From Chitinophagaceae bacterium (GTDB lineage Bacteria > Bacteroidota > Bacteroidia > Chitinophagales > Chitinophagaceae), in assembly GCA_004028765.1 (NCBI GenBank), contig SAIX01000101.1, positions 1 to 45,180 on the forward strand: a stretch of DNA of 45,180 nucleotides, written 5' to 3'. The notes under the pieces were generated by a model. That model saw only the letters and a program-made list of their open reading frames with translations, did not search any database and was not told the origin of the DNA. The position numbers were made by a program, and so were the translations under genes. This document shows, piece by piece, positions 7,829-15,782 of the stretch (position 1 is its first letter; every line of letters starts with the position of its first letter).

Positions 7829-8647
7829 ATGCAATTTCAGAACAGAACTGTTTTTATTACCGGTGCCAGCCGTGGTATCGGCAAAGCCATGGCCCTTCGC
7901 CTGGCGAAAGAAGGCGCCAATATTGTGATCGCTGCAAAAAGTGTGGAAGAAGACCCCCGCCTTGGAGGCACCATTTTTTCTGCTGCGCAGGAAGTGCAGG
8001 CCGCGGGCGGAAAGGCATTGGCCGTTCAGCTCGATATCCGCAATGAAGAACAGATACAACAGGCTGTTCAGAAAACAGTGGAAACTTTTGGTGGCATTGA
8101 TGTGCTCATCAACAACGCATCGGCCATCCAGCTTACACCGACTGAGCAAACCGAATCAAAACGTTTCGACCTGATGCAAAGCATCAATGTGCGCGGTACT
8201 TTTTTAATGGGCAAATATTGCATCCCGCACCTGCGGAAAGGAACCAATCCGCATATCATCACACTTTCTCCGCCCATCAATCTCGATCCGAAATGGCTGG
8301 GCGGGCATATCGCGTATACCATCACCAAATACAGTATGAGTATGCTGGCATTGGGATGGGCAGCCGAATTAAAAGGCGCGGGTATTGCTTCAAATGCATT
8401 GTGGCCGCGCACTACCATTGATACCGCTGCAGTAAGGAACCTGCTCGGCGGTGAAGCACTTGCAAAAATGAGCCGTACCACAGATATACTGGCCGATGCA
8501 GTTTACTATATCCTCCGCAAATCTTCCCGCGAATGCAGCGGCAATACATTTATTGATGAAGAAGTGCTGGCAGCAGAAGGCATCACTGATCTCAGCAAAT
8601 ATTCTGTTGTGCCCGGCGCCGAACTGTTCAAGGATCTTTTTGTTTGA
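7829..8647 (+). CDS. Short-chain dehydrogenase/reductase, HSDL2-like
   Basis: This 272-residue classical SDR has the cofactor motif TGASRGIG at 11-18, NNAS in the central strand, a catalytic Ser region (ITLSPPI) and the YTITK active-site pair. Features such as AAKSVEEDPRLGGTI and NALWPRTTIDTAAV resemble the hydroxysteroid-dehydrogenase-like 2 (HSDL2) branch, whose substrates are poorly defined and probably lipid-derived. I chose ATG 7829 because the seven upstream codons are not family-like. The stop overlaps a possible ATG of the M20 gene (TGATG), which suggests coupling in one operon. Confidence 0.88.
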   Translation: MQFQNRTVFITGASRGIGKAMALRLAKEGANIVIAAKSVEEDPRLGGTIFSAAQEVQAAGGKALAVQLDIRNEEQIQQAVQKTVETFGGIDVLINNASAIQLTPTEQTESKRFDLMQSINVRGTFLMGKYCIPHLRKGTNPHIITLSPPINLDPKWLGGHIAYTITKYSMSMLALGWAAELKGAGIASNALWPRTTIDTAAVRNLLGGEALAKMSRTTDILADAVYYILRKSSRECSGNTFIDEEVLAAEGITDLSKYSVVPGAELFKDLFV

Positions 8648-8664
8648 TGCTTACAATTTTTACC

Positions 8665-10113
8665 ATGAAAAAAATAGGCTTACCGGCGTTATGCGCCCTG
8701 CTGTTTCATTATGCCGCTGCACAAAAAAATATACCTGCCGGCAATACACTTAAGCCTGCGGTGATCAGTGATATCGACAGTAAATATGAACTATACAAAA
8801 AAAATGCATTGCAGATATGGGACTATGCAGAAGTGGGTTATAAGGAAGTAAAAAGTTCTGCCTTGCATCAGCAAACACTGCGCGACAATGGTTTTACTGT
8901 ACAGTCAGGTGTGGCCGATATCCCTACTGCTTTTGTGGCCAGCTATGGAAGTGGCAAGCCGGTGATCGGTATCCTTGCAGAATTTGATGCATTGCCTGGA
9001 CTCTCGCAACAGGCCATTCCGGAAAAAGCAGCAGTTGCCGGGAAAGATGCGGGGCATGGTTGTGGCCACCATTTATTTGGTACGGCATCGGTAGCTGCCG
9101 GTATCGCCATTAAAAAACTGATCGAAGAAAAAAAATTCACTGGTACCATCCGTGTATATGGCTGCCCGGCAGAAGAAGGAGGCAGCGGGAAAGTATATAT
9201 GGTGCGCGCCGGTTTGTTCAACGATGTGGATGCTGCCATCATATGGCACCCGGCAGATACGAATGCAGTTACCATGACCAGCTATCTCGCGAATGTATCC
9301 GCTAAATTCCGCTTTCATGGCCTTGCTGCACATGCAGCGGCATTTCCTGAAAGGGGCCGCTCTGCGCTTGATGCAGTGGAATCGATGGATTATATGGTGA
9401 ATATGATGCGAGAACATATCCCATCCGATACCCGTATCCACTATGTGATCACCAATGGTGGCAAAGCACCCAATGTAGTTCCCGATTTTGCAGAAGTGTA
9501 TTATTATGTACGCAACCCGAAACGGGAAGTGGCACAATCGGTTTTTGAGAGAGTGGTGAAAGCGGCAAAAGGCGCCGCACTCGGAACAGAGACCACAGTT
9601 GACTATGAGATCATCGGCGGCACACACGACCTGCTCTTGAATACCACGCTTGCGCAGGCCATGCAGAAAAACCTGGAGATGGTGGGTGGCGTTAGTTATA
9701 CAAAAGAAGAAATGGCATTTGGTAAAAAGATCCAGGAAAGTTTTACCTATAAAGCACAACCCGTTGAAACCGCAGCAACCATCAAACCGCTTAAAACAAA
9801 AGCCGATGCAGGCGGTGGCTCTTCTGATGTGGGCGATGTGAGTTACCTCGTACCAACGATTGAAATGAGCGCTGCTACGTGGATACCAGGTACGCCGGCC
9901 CATAGCTGGCAAGCTGTTGCCTGCGGCGGAACAGAGATCGGCACGAAAGGAATGATGGTGGCTGCAAAAACAATGGCATTAACCGCGCTTGATCTTTTTA
10001 CCGATGCAGTGCTTCTTTCCAAAGCAAAAGAAGAGCAGAAACAGGTGAAGGGAGATTACCAGTATAAAGCATTACTGGGCGACCGCAAGCCAGCACTGAA
10101 TTACCGGGATTGA
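8665..10113 (+). CDS. Secreted M20-family amidohydrolase (AbgB-like)
   Basis: This 482-residue protein belongs to the M20 metallopeptidase clan, closest by motif to AbgB-type amidohydrolases, which cleave p-aminobenzoyl-glutamate or similar amides. Metal-binding motifs are GHGCGHH at 130-136 and PAEEGGSGK near 169-176; IWHPADTNAVT, LAAHAAAFPERGRSALDAVE (dimerisation domain) and GTPAHSW follow. The N-terminus from MKKIGLP is a signal peptide ending near AAAQ, so the enzyme is probably periplasmic or extracellular. ATG 8647, overlapping the SDR stop, is an alternative start that would add six residues before the signal. The substrate is unknown. Confidence 0.88.
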   Translation: MKKIGLPALCALLFHYAAAQKNIPAGNTLKPAVISDIDSKYELYKKNALQIWDYAEVGYKEVKSSALHQQTLRDNGFTVQSGVADIPTAFVASYGSGKPVIGILAEFDALPGLSQQAIPEKAAVAGKDAGHGCGHHLFGTASVAAGIAIKKLIEEKKFTGTIRVYGCPAEEGGSGKVYMVRAGLFNDVDAAIIWHPADTNAVTMTSYLANVSAKFRFHGLAAHAAAFPERGRSALDAVESMDYMVNMMREHIPSDTRIHYVITNGGKAPNVVPDFAEVYYYVRNPKREVAQSVFERVVKAAKGAALGTETTVDYEIIGGTHDLLLNTTLAQAMQKNLEMVGGVSYTKEEMAFGKKIQESFTYKAQPVETAATIKPLKTKADAGGGSSDVGDVSYLVPTIEMSAATWIPGTPAHSWQAVACGGTEIGTKGMMVAAKTMALTALDLFTDAVLLSKAKEEQKQVKGDYQYKALLGDRKPALNYRD

Positions 10114-10144
10114 TGATCGCCTGTTTTGTAAACAAAAAAAATGG

Positions 10145-10714
10145 ATGACCGAGCTCGAAAAATACATACAAAACAGTTTTGCCGTCAGCAAAGAAGACCT
10201 GTCAAAAATCAGCGCTTTTTTTAAACCGGTACTGCTGAAAAAAAACGATCATTTTTTAAAGACGGGCCGTTATTGCGACAGGCTGGGTTTTGTACAAAGC
10301 GGGCTGATCAGGGAATATGTAACTATTGACGGAAAAGAAATAACAAAATGGATTTCTACGCAGGGTTATTTCGTGGTTGACCTGTCCAGTTTCCTTTTTC
10401 ACCGGGCCGCAAGATGGAATATACAGGCGCTTACAGATTGTGAACTCTATGTCATCGATCAAAAAGATTACCAGCAGATCGGTAATGTAATACCCAGCTG
10501 GCCCGAACTGGAGAAACTTTTTATCGCCAAATGTTTTACTGTGCTGGAAGACCGCATCCTCACGCATTTATCGATGACGGCCGAACAACGTTACCAGCAG
10601 CTTTTTACCTACAACAAAGAATTGTTTAACCAGGTGCCCCTTCAATACCTGGCATCCATGCTGGGCATGACCCCCGAAACCCTGAGCAGGTTAAGAAAAA
10701 AATCCATTGGCTGA
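10145..10714 (+). CDS. Crp/Fnr-family transcriptional regulator
   Basis: The 189-residue protein has an N-terminal cyclic-nucleotide-binding-like beta barrel (about 10-115, including CDRLGFVQSGLIREYV) and a C-terminal winged helix with recognition region VPLQYLASMLGMTPETLSRLRKK. It lacks the Cys cluster of FNR, so direct oxygen sensing through an Fe-S cluster is unlikely; the effector is unknown. Such small regulators are abundant in Bacteroidota, often beside one target gene. An FNR-like palindrome lies directly after its stop and ahead of the SRPBCC gene, which is the likely target. Confidence 0.9.
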   Translation: MTELEKYIQNSFAVSKEDLSKISAFFKPVLLKKNDHFLKTGRYCDRLGFVQSGLIREYVTIDGKEITKWISTQGYFVVDLSSFLFHRAARWNIQALTDCELYVIDQKDYQQIGNVIPSWPELEKLFIAKCFTVLEDRILTHLSMTAEQRYQQLFTYNKELFNQVPLQYLASMLGMTPETLSRLRKKSIG

Positions 10715-10719
10715 ATTTC

Positions 10720-10733
10720 TTGATTTATGTCAA
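10720..10733. promoter_or_regulatory. FNR/Crp-like operator palindrome
   Basis: TTGATTTATGTCAA matches the FNR-type dyad TTGAT-N4-ATCAA at nine of ten positions. It lies six bases after the Crp/Fnr-family gene and about 78 bases before the SRPBCC gene. I infer it to be the binding site of that regulator. A second dyad, TGTTGTT/AACAACA, lies at 10764-10783. Confidence 0.5.
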
Positions 10734-10810
10734 GAGCAGGCGCTGATTTTGTGATGAGCTTTGTGTTGTTCTTTTAAACAACAAATCAATTTCTCCAAAC
10801 ACATTTAAAA

Positions 10811-11248
10811 ATGAAAAGCATCAACCACCATGCACCTGTTCAGTGCAGCAAAACCATCACCATCCATGCAGGTATCGAAAAAGTATGGGAAATTATGACG
10901 AACATCCATCAATGGGCAGCATGGCAAACCGATATCAGTGATCCGGTATTAAAAGGCAGCTTACAGGCCGGAACCGGTTTCGACTGGAAAACAGACGGTG
11001 CAAAAATTCATTCCGTTCTGCATACGGTTGAGCCATACCAACATTTTGGCTGGACCGGAAAAACATTCGGCATATTTGCCATTCATAACTGGACTTTGGA
11101 AGAAAAAGGCGGCACAACCCTGGTGACCGTTGATGAAAGTATGGAAGGTCTGCTGACAAAGGTCTTCAAAAAATCATTCAACCGGAATCTGGAAAAAGGA
11201 ATGGAGAAGTGGCTGATGCTGTTAAAAGCAACCTGCGAAAAACAGTAA
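10811..11248 (+). CDS. SRPBCC-superfamily protein
   Basis: This 145-residue protein has the START/Bet v 1-like pattern of SRPBCC proteins: an N-terminal strand and helix (SKTITIHAGIEKVWEIMTNIHQWAAWQTDI), a beta-rich middle, and a long C-terminal helix (SFNRNLEKGMEKWLMLLKATCE). The fold forms a hydrophobic pocket for lipids or polyketides; many bacterial members are stress-related with no known ligand. Its location after a Crp/Fnr gene and an FNR-like box suggests regulation by that protein. It is convergent with the symporter gene. Confidence 0.82.
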   Translation: MKSINHHAPVQCSKTITIHAGIEKVWEIMTNIHQWAAWQTDISDPVLKGSLQAGTGFDWKTDGAKIHSVLHTVEPYQHFGWTGKTFGIFAIHNWTLEEKGGTTLVTVDESMEGLLTKVFKKSFNRNLEKGMEKWLMLLKATCEKQ

Positions 11249-11306
11249 ACTCAAATGCAGGGTATGCTATCAGCAGGTATCATACTGCTTATTGCCGACA
11301 ACCTGT

Positions 11307-12551
11307 TCACTTTCTTCCTTCCACCACCCGTTTGTATTTTTCCATATCGATCGCTTTTTCACTTTTGGCGATGATGACCGTGGCGATGGTATTGCCGATC
11401 ATATTTGTCAATGCCCTGCCTTCGCTCATAAAACGATCCACCCCGATCAACAGCGCCAGGCCCTCGATCGGTATCACTTTCATAATGGTTAAAGTGGAAG
11501 TAAGCACGATAAAGCCGCTGCCCGTAACACCTGCAGCCCCTTTGCTCGTGATCATTAAAATGCCAATGATGGTTAATTCCTGGCCAAGCGAGAGATCGAT
11601 ATGGAATACCTGTGCAAGAAATATCGTAGCCATACTCAGGTAAATCGTTGTACCATCGAGGTTAAAACTGTATCCTGTCGGAATGATAAGCCCCACCACG
11701 CTCCTGTCGCAACCTGCGGCTTCCAGTTTCTCCATGATATTGGGCAATACTGATTCGCTGCTGCTGGCACCAAGTACGATCAATAATTCTTCTTTGATAT
11801 ATCCCAGCAGTTTCCATACGCTGAAGCCATAATAGCGGCCGATCAGGTTCAATACAATAAAAATAAATGCAAGCGATGTGAGATAATAACTCAGCAATAA
11901 TTTTCCAAGTACGGCGAGGCTGCCAAAACCAAATTTCCCGATTGTAAAAGCCATACCCCCGAAAGCGCCAATGGGGCTAAACTTCATCACGATATGGATC
12001 ACATTAAAGAACGCTTTATTCAGGTATTCAAAAAAGGAAACGAGTTTTTCTCCCCCTGTTTTCATCCTGGAAATGGCAATGCTGAACAGCACGCCAAAGA
12101 ACAATACCTGTATCAGGTCGCCCTTGGCAAATGAATCGATGATATTGGTGGGAACGATATGCGAAAAGAATTCGCCCCAGTTCATATCCTTCGCGGCGCT
12201 GGTATATTTCTCGAGGTTTTCTTTGGGAAGATGATCAGTAGCGATCCCCGCGCCGGGTTTCAACACATTGGCTACAATGAGCCCTATGATCAGTGCGAAA
12301 GTGGTAACCACTTCAAAATACAGCAAGCCCTTTCCGCCAACCCTTCCCACTTTTTTTAAACTGCCTGCGCCCGTGATACCCAATACGATCGTGAGAAAGA
12401 TCACAGGGGTGATCACCATCTTGATCATATTGATAAAGGTTTCGCTGATCAGCTTCGCCGTTGGCGCAAAAGAAGGAAACAACCAACCCACGAATACACC
12501 CAATGCAATACCGATCAATACCTGTACATACAATACTTTGAGATATTTCAT
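11307..12551 (-). CDS. Dicarboxylate/amino acid:cation symporter (DctA/GltP family)
   Basis: This 414-residue inner-membrane protein is a DAACS-family secondary transporter. It has the serine-rich re-entrant loop GASSSESVLP, the transmembrane motif GYSFNLDGTTIYL, the second hairpin SKGAAGVTGSGFIVL and the substrate-binding helix VDRFMSEGRALTNMIGN. The family takes up C4-dicarboxylates, glutamate or aspartate with H+ or Na+. The GASSSES and GVTGSGF wording resembles DctA more than eukaryotic glutamate transporters, but substrate cannot be fixed by eye. The length is standard. The gene stands alone, convergent with the SRPBCC gene and 116 bases downstream of lysS. Confidence 0.92.
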   Translation of the reverse strand: MKYLKVLYVQVLIGIALGVFVGWLFPSFAPTAKLISETFINMIKMVITPVIFLTIVLGITGAGSLKKVGRVGGKGLLYFEVVTTFALIIGLIVANVLKPGAGIATDHLPKENLEKYTSAAKDMNWGEFFSHIVPTNIIDSFAKGDLIQVLFFGVLFSIAISRMKTGGEKLVSFFEYLNKAFFNVIHIVMKFSPIGAFGGMAFTIGKFGFGSLAVLGKLLLSYYLTSLAFIFIVLNLIGRYYGFSVWKLLGYIKEELLIVLGASSSESVLPNIMEKLEAAGCDRSVVGLIIPTGYSFNLDGTTIYLSMATIFLAQVFHIDLSLGQELTIIGILMITSKGAAGVTGSGFIVLTSTLTIMKVIPIEGLALLIGVDRFMSEGRALTNMIGNTIATVIIAKSEKAIDMEKYKRVVEGRK

Positions 12552-12667
12552 GGGCGCGGGTTTGGTGAAAGCAAGCTACAAAAAAGTCCATAGACCAATC
12601 CGGCTTGCCCTGCACCAATTCAGCGGGTTAACCGGATCATCGATGGACCATCTGTAAAAAATCAAAT

Positions 12668-14194
12668 TCACGCATCGGTTTTCTCAGGGCGCATCTGCGG
12701 GAACAGCAATACATCCTGGATAGAAACCTGGTTCGTCATCATCATACACAACCTGTCGATACCGATACCGATACCCGAGGTTGGCGGCATACCATATTCG
12801 AGTGCGCGCAGAAAATCGTGATCGATATACATGGCTTCATCATCCCCGCGTTCCATCAGTTTGGCCTGTTCCTCAAACCGCTCCCGCTGGTCGATGGGGT
12901 CATTCAGTTCTGTATAAGCATTTGCAATTTCTTTCCCGTTCACCATCAGTTCAAAACGTTCTACCAGGCCGGCTTTGCTGCGGTGTTTTTTGGTAAGCGG
13001 GCTCATCTCTACCGGGTAATCGATAATGAATGTAGGCTGTACATATACATGTTCACTGGTGGCACCGAATATTTCATCGATCAGTTTTCCTTTACCGATA
13101 TTCCCGGGCACATCAATTTTCAGTTGCTTACAAACTTCTCTTAATCCTGCTTCATCCATCCCGCTTACATCGATCCCTGTATTTTCTTTGATCGCATCGT
13201 GAATACTGATACGCTTATACGGCGCTTTGAAGTTGATGATCTTATCACCCAAAGGCACATCCGTTGTACCATGCAGCGCTACCGCGATCTTTTCAAATAG
13301 CTGCTCGGTTGTTTCCATCATCCAGAAATAATCCTTGTATGCCGTGTACCATTCCAGCACGGTGAACTCGGGGTTATGTGTTCTGTCCATCCCTTCATTA
13401 CGGAAGTTGCGGCTGAATTCATATACCCAGTCGAACCCGCCTACGATCAGGCGTTTCAAATACAGTTCATTGGCAATACGCAGGTAAAAAGGAACATCCA
13501 GTGCATTATGGTGCGTAACAAAAGGCCTCGCAGCAGCACCGCCGGGAATGGCCTGCAGTACTGGGGTGTCCACTTCCAGTGCACCATGGGCATTCAAAAA
13601 TTCACGGATGGTATTAATGAGTTTGGTGCGCTTGAGAAAAGTGTCTTTTACATCCGGGTTGATAATGAGATCGGCATAACGCTGGCGATAACGGAACTCA
13701 GGATCGGTAACCGCATCAAATACATTTCCTTCTTCGTCGCGCTTGGTAACCGGCAAAGGTTTGAGCGATTTGGTAAGCAGCGTTAAGGATTGTGTATGGA
13801 TAGAAGTTTCACCGGTTTTGGTGACAAAAACAAATCCCGTTACCCCGATGATATCGCCAAGATCAAGGCCATGTTTCACCACATTGTCCCAGAAAGATTT
13901 GTCTTCGCCCGGGCAAAGGTCATCCCGTTTTACGTATAACTGGATCAGGCCCTTGCTGTCCTGTATCTTGATAAAGAAAACTTTTCCTTTATCATTGATG
14001 CTCATGATGCGGCCCGCCACGCAAACGGAAGCGAAGTGCTCTTTGGTTTCTTCACTGAATGCTGCTTTGATATCGGCAGAAAAATGCGAAACGGGATAAA
14101 GCGGCGCTGGATATGGATCGATACCCGCTTCCTGCAGCTTTACCAGTTTTTCCCGGCGTATCAACTCCTGCTCCGACAAATGTGTATGGCTCAT
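12668..14194 (-). CDS. lysS: Lysine--tRNA ligase, class II
   Basis: This 508-residue cytosolic enzyme charges tRNA-Lys. An N-terminal OB-fold anticodon-binding domain (about 55-160, with VAGRIMSINDKGKVFFIKIQD) precedes the class II catalytic core, with motif 2 in FRNEGMDRTHNPEFTVLEWY and motif 3 in GMPPTSGIGIGIDRLCMMMT. Length and architecture are standard for bacterial LysRS. The start at 14194 (MSHTHLSEQELIRREKL) is typical. A promoter box lies 22 bases upstream, so it probably forms its own transcription unit. Confidence 0.96.
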   Translation of the reverse strand: MSHTHLSEQELIRREKLVKLQEAGIDPYPAPLYPVSHFSADIKAAFSEETKEHFASVCVAGRIMSINDKGKVFFIKIQDSKGLIQLYVKRDDLCPGEDKSFWDNVVKHGLDLGDIIGVTGFVFVTKTGETSIHTQSLTLLTKSLKPLPVTKRDEEGNVFDAVTDPEFRYRQRYADLIINPDVKDTFLKRTKLINTIREFLNAHGALEVDTPVLQAIPGGAAARPFVTHHNALDVPFYLRIANELYLKRLIVGGFDWVYEFSRNFRNEGMDRTHNPEFTVLEWYTAYKDYFWMMETTEQLFEKIAVALHGTTDVPLGDKIINFKAPYKRISIHDAIKENTGIDVSGMDEAGLREVCKQLKIDVPGNIGKGKLIDEIFGATSEHVYVQPTFIIDYPVEMSPLTKKHRSKAGLVERFELMVNGKEIANAYTELNDPIDQRERFEEQAKLMERGDDEAMYIDHDFLRALEYGMPPTSGIGIGIDRLCMMMTNQVSIQDVLLFPQMRPEKTDA

Positions 14195-14216
14195 ATACTG
14201 ATTACTTGAAAGTGGG

Positions 14217-14224
14217 CAAAATTA
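14217..14224 (-). promoter_or_regulatory. TAnnTTTG -7 promoter element for lysS
   Basis: On the minus strand the sequence reads TAATTTTG, an exact match, 22 bases before the lysS start codon. Confidence 0.6.
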
Positions 14225-14310
14225 ACTGTTTTGGGGAGAATGTACCTTGTGAAAGCTTGCCGGTTTTGCAGTAGCATCTGTCTGTTCAGTACAAACCTCT
14301 TGCGACGGTC

Positions 14311-14781
14311 TTATTGTTTTGGCGGCACTGATTGATAAACATCCGGGTTATGCAGCTGCATAAAGCGTGGCACGATTTCTTCCGGCAAAGGTTTCCAGCC
14401 GAACTGTGCGTACAGGCCATGTGCATCGCGGGTTGCCAGCACCCATCTGCGTAGGCCCTGCAGATCGGGATGCGCATGAATGGTTTGTACCAGCCATTTG
14501 GATAAACCTTTACCGCGGTGTTCGGGCAAAATAAAAACATCCGCGAGATAGGCAAATGTCGCTTTATCGGTTACGAGTCTTGCAAAGCCAACCTGTTCAT
14601 TCTGATGATACACGCCGAAACAAAATGAGTTGGCAACCGATCGTTCCACCACGGATAAAGGGATCTGTTTTGCCCAATAAGATTCTTCCGAAAGATAGCG
14701 GTGTATCATTGAAACATTCAGCAGGCCGGGATCGGTGCTGATCGAATATCCCTGTAATGGCAGATCGGTGGTATTATTCAT
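14311..14781 (-). CDS. GNAT-family N-acetyltransferase
   Basis: This 156-residue protein has the GNAT acetyl-CoA-binding motif A (DVFILPEHRGKGLSKWLV) and the later LYAQFGWKPL segment. Neighbouring family members acetylate small molecules or protein N-termini; the acceptor is unknown. I chose MNNTTDLPL at 14781: it overlaps the end of the upstream pseudouridine synthase gene by eight bases, which implies translational coupling, whereas the longer open frame would run deep inside that gene. Confidence 0.85.
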   Translation of the reverse strand: MNNTTDLPLQGYSISTDPGLLNVSMIHRYLSEESYWAKQIPLSVVERSVANSFCFGVYHQNEQVGFARLVTDKATFAYLADVFILPEHRGKGLSKWLVQTIHAHPDLQGLRRWVLATRDAHGLYAQFGWKPLPEEIVPRFMQLHNPDVYQSVPPKQ

Positions 14782-15361
14782 GAAACAGTTTTTGGCTGAT
14801 CTCTTTATGAGACAACACAAGTATATCTCCAGGCTGCATGCCATCGGCCGAGATAGATTCTATCCGGTAACGGATCAAACGCAAAGTCGGGAATCCCGTT
14901 GCAGCGGTCATTTTTCTTACCTGCCTGTTTTTCCCTTCCGTAAGCACCAGCCTTATCCAGGGTGCAGGTATTTCTTTCCGGTAACGGATAGGCGGTATGC
15001 GTATCGGCACATGCGGTTCCGTTATAAATAAAGATGCTTTTGCCTTCCGGGTGGTGATGGTTTTTCCATCTACTGATATCCGAACGCCTTGTTCCAGTTG
15101 TTGCAGTGCGGCAGTTGTGATCGCGCCATCCACCTGCACCCAGTATTCACGTTCATGAGCAAAACCCGGATTCAGCAAACGGTGGTTCAGTTTTGTATCA
15201 TTGGTAAGTAATAACAAACCTTCGCTGTCGTAATCCAGCCTGCCAACAGGATAAACATCTTTCGGCACCTGAAAAAAATCGGCAAGTGTTTTCTTTCCTT
15301 CCACTGGTGAAAACTGTGAAAGAACGAGATAGGGTTTGTAGATGATAAAATAAGAATGCAT
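14774..15361 (-). CDS. 23S rRNA pseudouridine synthase, RluE/RsuA family
   Basis: This 195-residue protein is an RsuA-family pseudouridine synthase without the N-terminal S4 domain, as in RluE. The catalytic motif GRLDYDSEGLLLLTND (residues 40-55) holds the nucleophilic Asp43, and VLTEGKNRQVRKM and RYRIESISADG match the later family motifs. RluE modifies U2457 of 23S rRNA in Escherichia coli; the site here is inferred only. I chose MHSYFIIYKPYLVLSQF at 15361 because the upstream open frame crosses a hairpin. It forms an overlapping pair with the GNAT gene. Confidence 0.88.
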   Translation of the reverse strand: MHSYFIIYKPYLVLSQFSPVEGKKTLADFFQVPKDVYPVGRLDYDSEGLLLLTNDTKLNHRLLNPGFAHEREYWVQVDGAITTAALQQLEQGVRISVDGKTITTRKAKASLFITEPHVPIRIPPIRYRKEIPAPWIRLVLTEGKNRQVRKMTAATGFPTLRLIRYRIESISADGMQPGDILVLSHKEISQKLFHE

Positions 15362-15370
15362 AGAAAAACA

Positions 15371-15394
15371 AAAGTCCCGCAGAAGCGAGACTTT
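15371..15394 (-). terminator. Terminator-like hairpin just before the RluE-like start codon
   Basis: An imperfect stem (AAAGTC and CGC arms with one C/A mismatch, AGAA loop) is followed on the minus strand by TTTTGTTTTTC and then, ten bases on, the ATG at 15361. It looks like an intrinsic terminator placed in the 5' leader, and so might be an attenuator, or the terminator of an upstream short transcript. Confidence 0.45.
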
Positions 15395-15585
15395 GTATAT
15401 GGATGGGTTAGTAAGTACAGGGAAATAAATTTCCCTACACAATATTAAAAAGACTTTTTACGAAAGCAAAAAATTTTTTAAACAAATTTATTAACATTTT
15501 CAGGGTATATGTGAATTGCAAAGCTGTTTTTCGTATTGTTTTACGCAGCACTGAAGAGATGTTTGGCTGAGTTAATTTTAACTGT
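15395..15585. other. AT-rich intergenic stretch with a palindrome
   Basis: This stretch contains a perfect short palindrome, GGGAAAT-AA-ATTTCCC at 15420-15435, and long A/T runs around 15450-15495. I see no convincing gene or terminator in it. It lies between the divergent RluE-like and lpxD transcription units and may carry promoters for both. Confidence 0.4.
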
Positions 15586-15726
15586 ATGATTTTTTATTTC
15601 GCGGAAACATTGATGAATAAAGGGTTTCAGCAGAATGAATTTTTTATGTGCGTATTGTTTCAACTGTTTGCTGTTGTTGTTTTTTATGGTGCGGTTTCAT
15701 ATTACCGGGGGCTAAAAAGGCGTTAA
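15586..15726 (+). CDS. Possible 46-residue single-pass membrane protein
   Basis: A short open frame encodes 46 residues: an N-terminal polar part (FAETLMNKGFQQNE), one hydrophobic segment of about 18 residues (residues 20-37, rich in Phe, Val and Leu), and a strongly basic C-terminus (YYRGLKRR) consistent with a cytoplasmic tail. It ends four bases before the lpxD promoter box. No family is recognised and the ribosome-binding site is unclear. Composition favours a real small membrane protein, but chance cannot be excluded. Confidence 0.4.
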   Translation: MIFYFAETLMNKGFQQNEFFMCVLFQLFAVVVFYGAVSYYRGLKRR

Positions 15727-15729
15727 AAA

Positions 15730-15760
15730 TAATTTTGCTTACCGGGTATCATTACCTTTG
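15730..15760 (+). promoter_or_regulatory. Promoter region of lpxD with two TAnnTTTG boxes
   Basis: TAATTTTG (15730-15737) and TACCTTTG (15753-15760) both match the -7 consensus. The downstream one is 22 bases before the ATG and is more likely the -7 element, with the TTTTG of the upstream box possibly serving as its -33 element. Confidence 0.6.
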
Positions 15761-15782
15761 ATTTTATCAAAAAACAGCGTTT

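Noticed and set aside
9073..9912. A 279-codon antisense frame over the M20 amidohydrolase
   Set aside because: It is rich in Cys, His and Ile, has no domain, and overlaps a well-supported gene.
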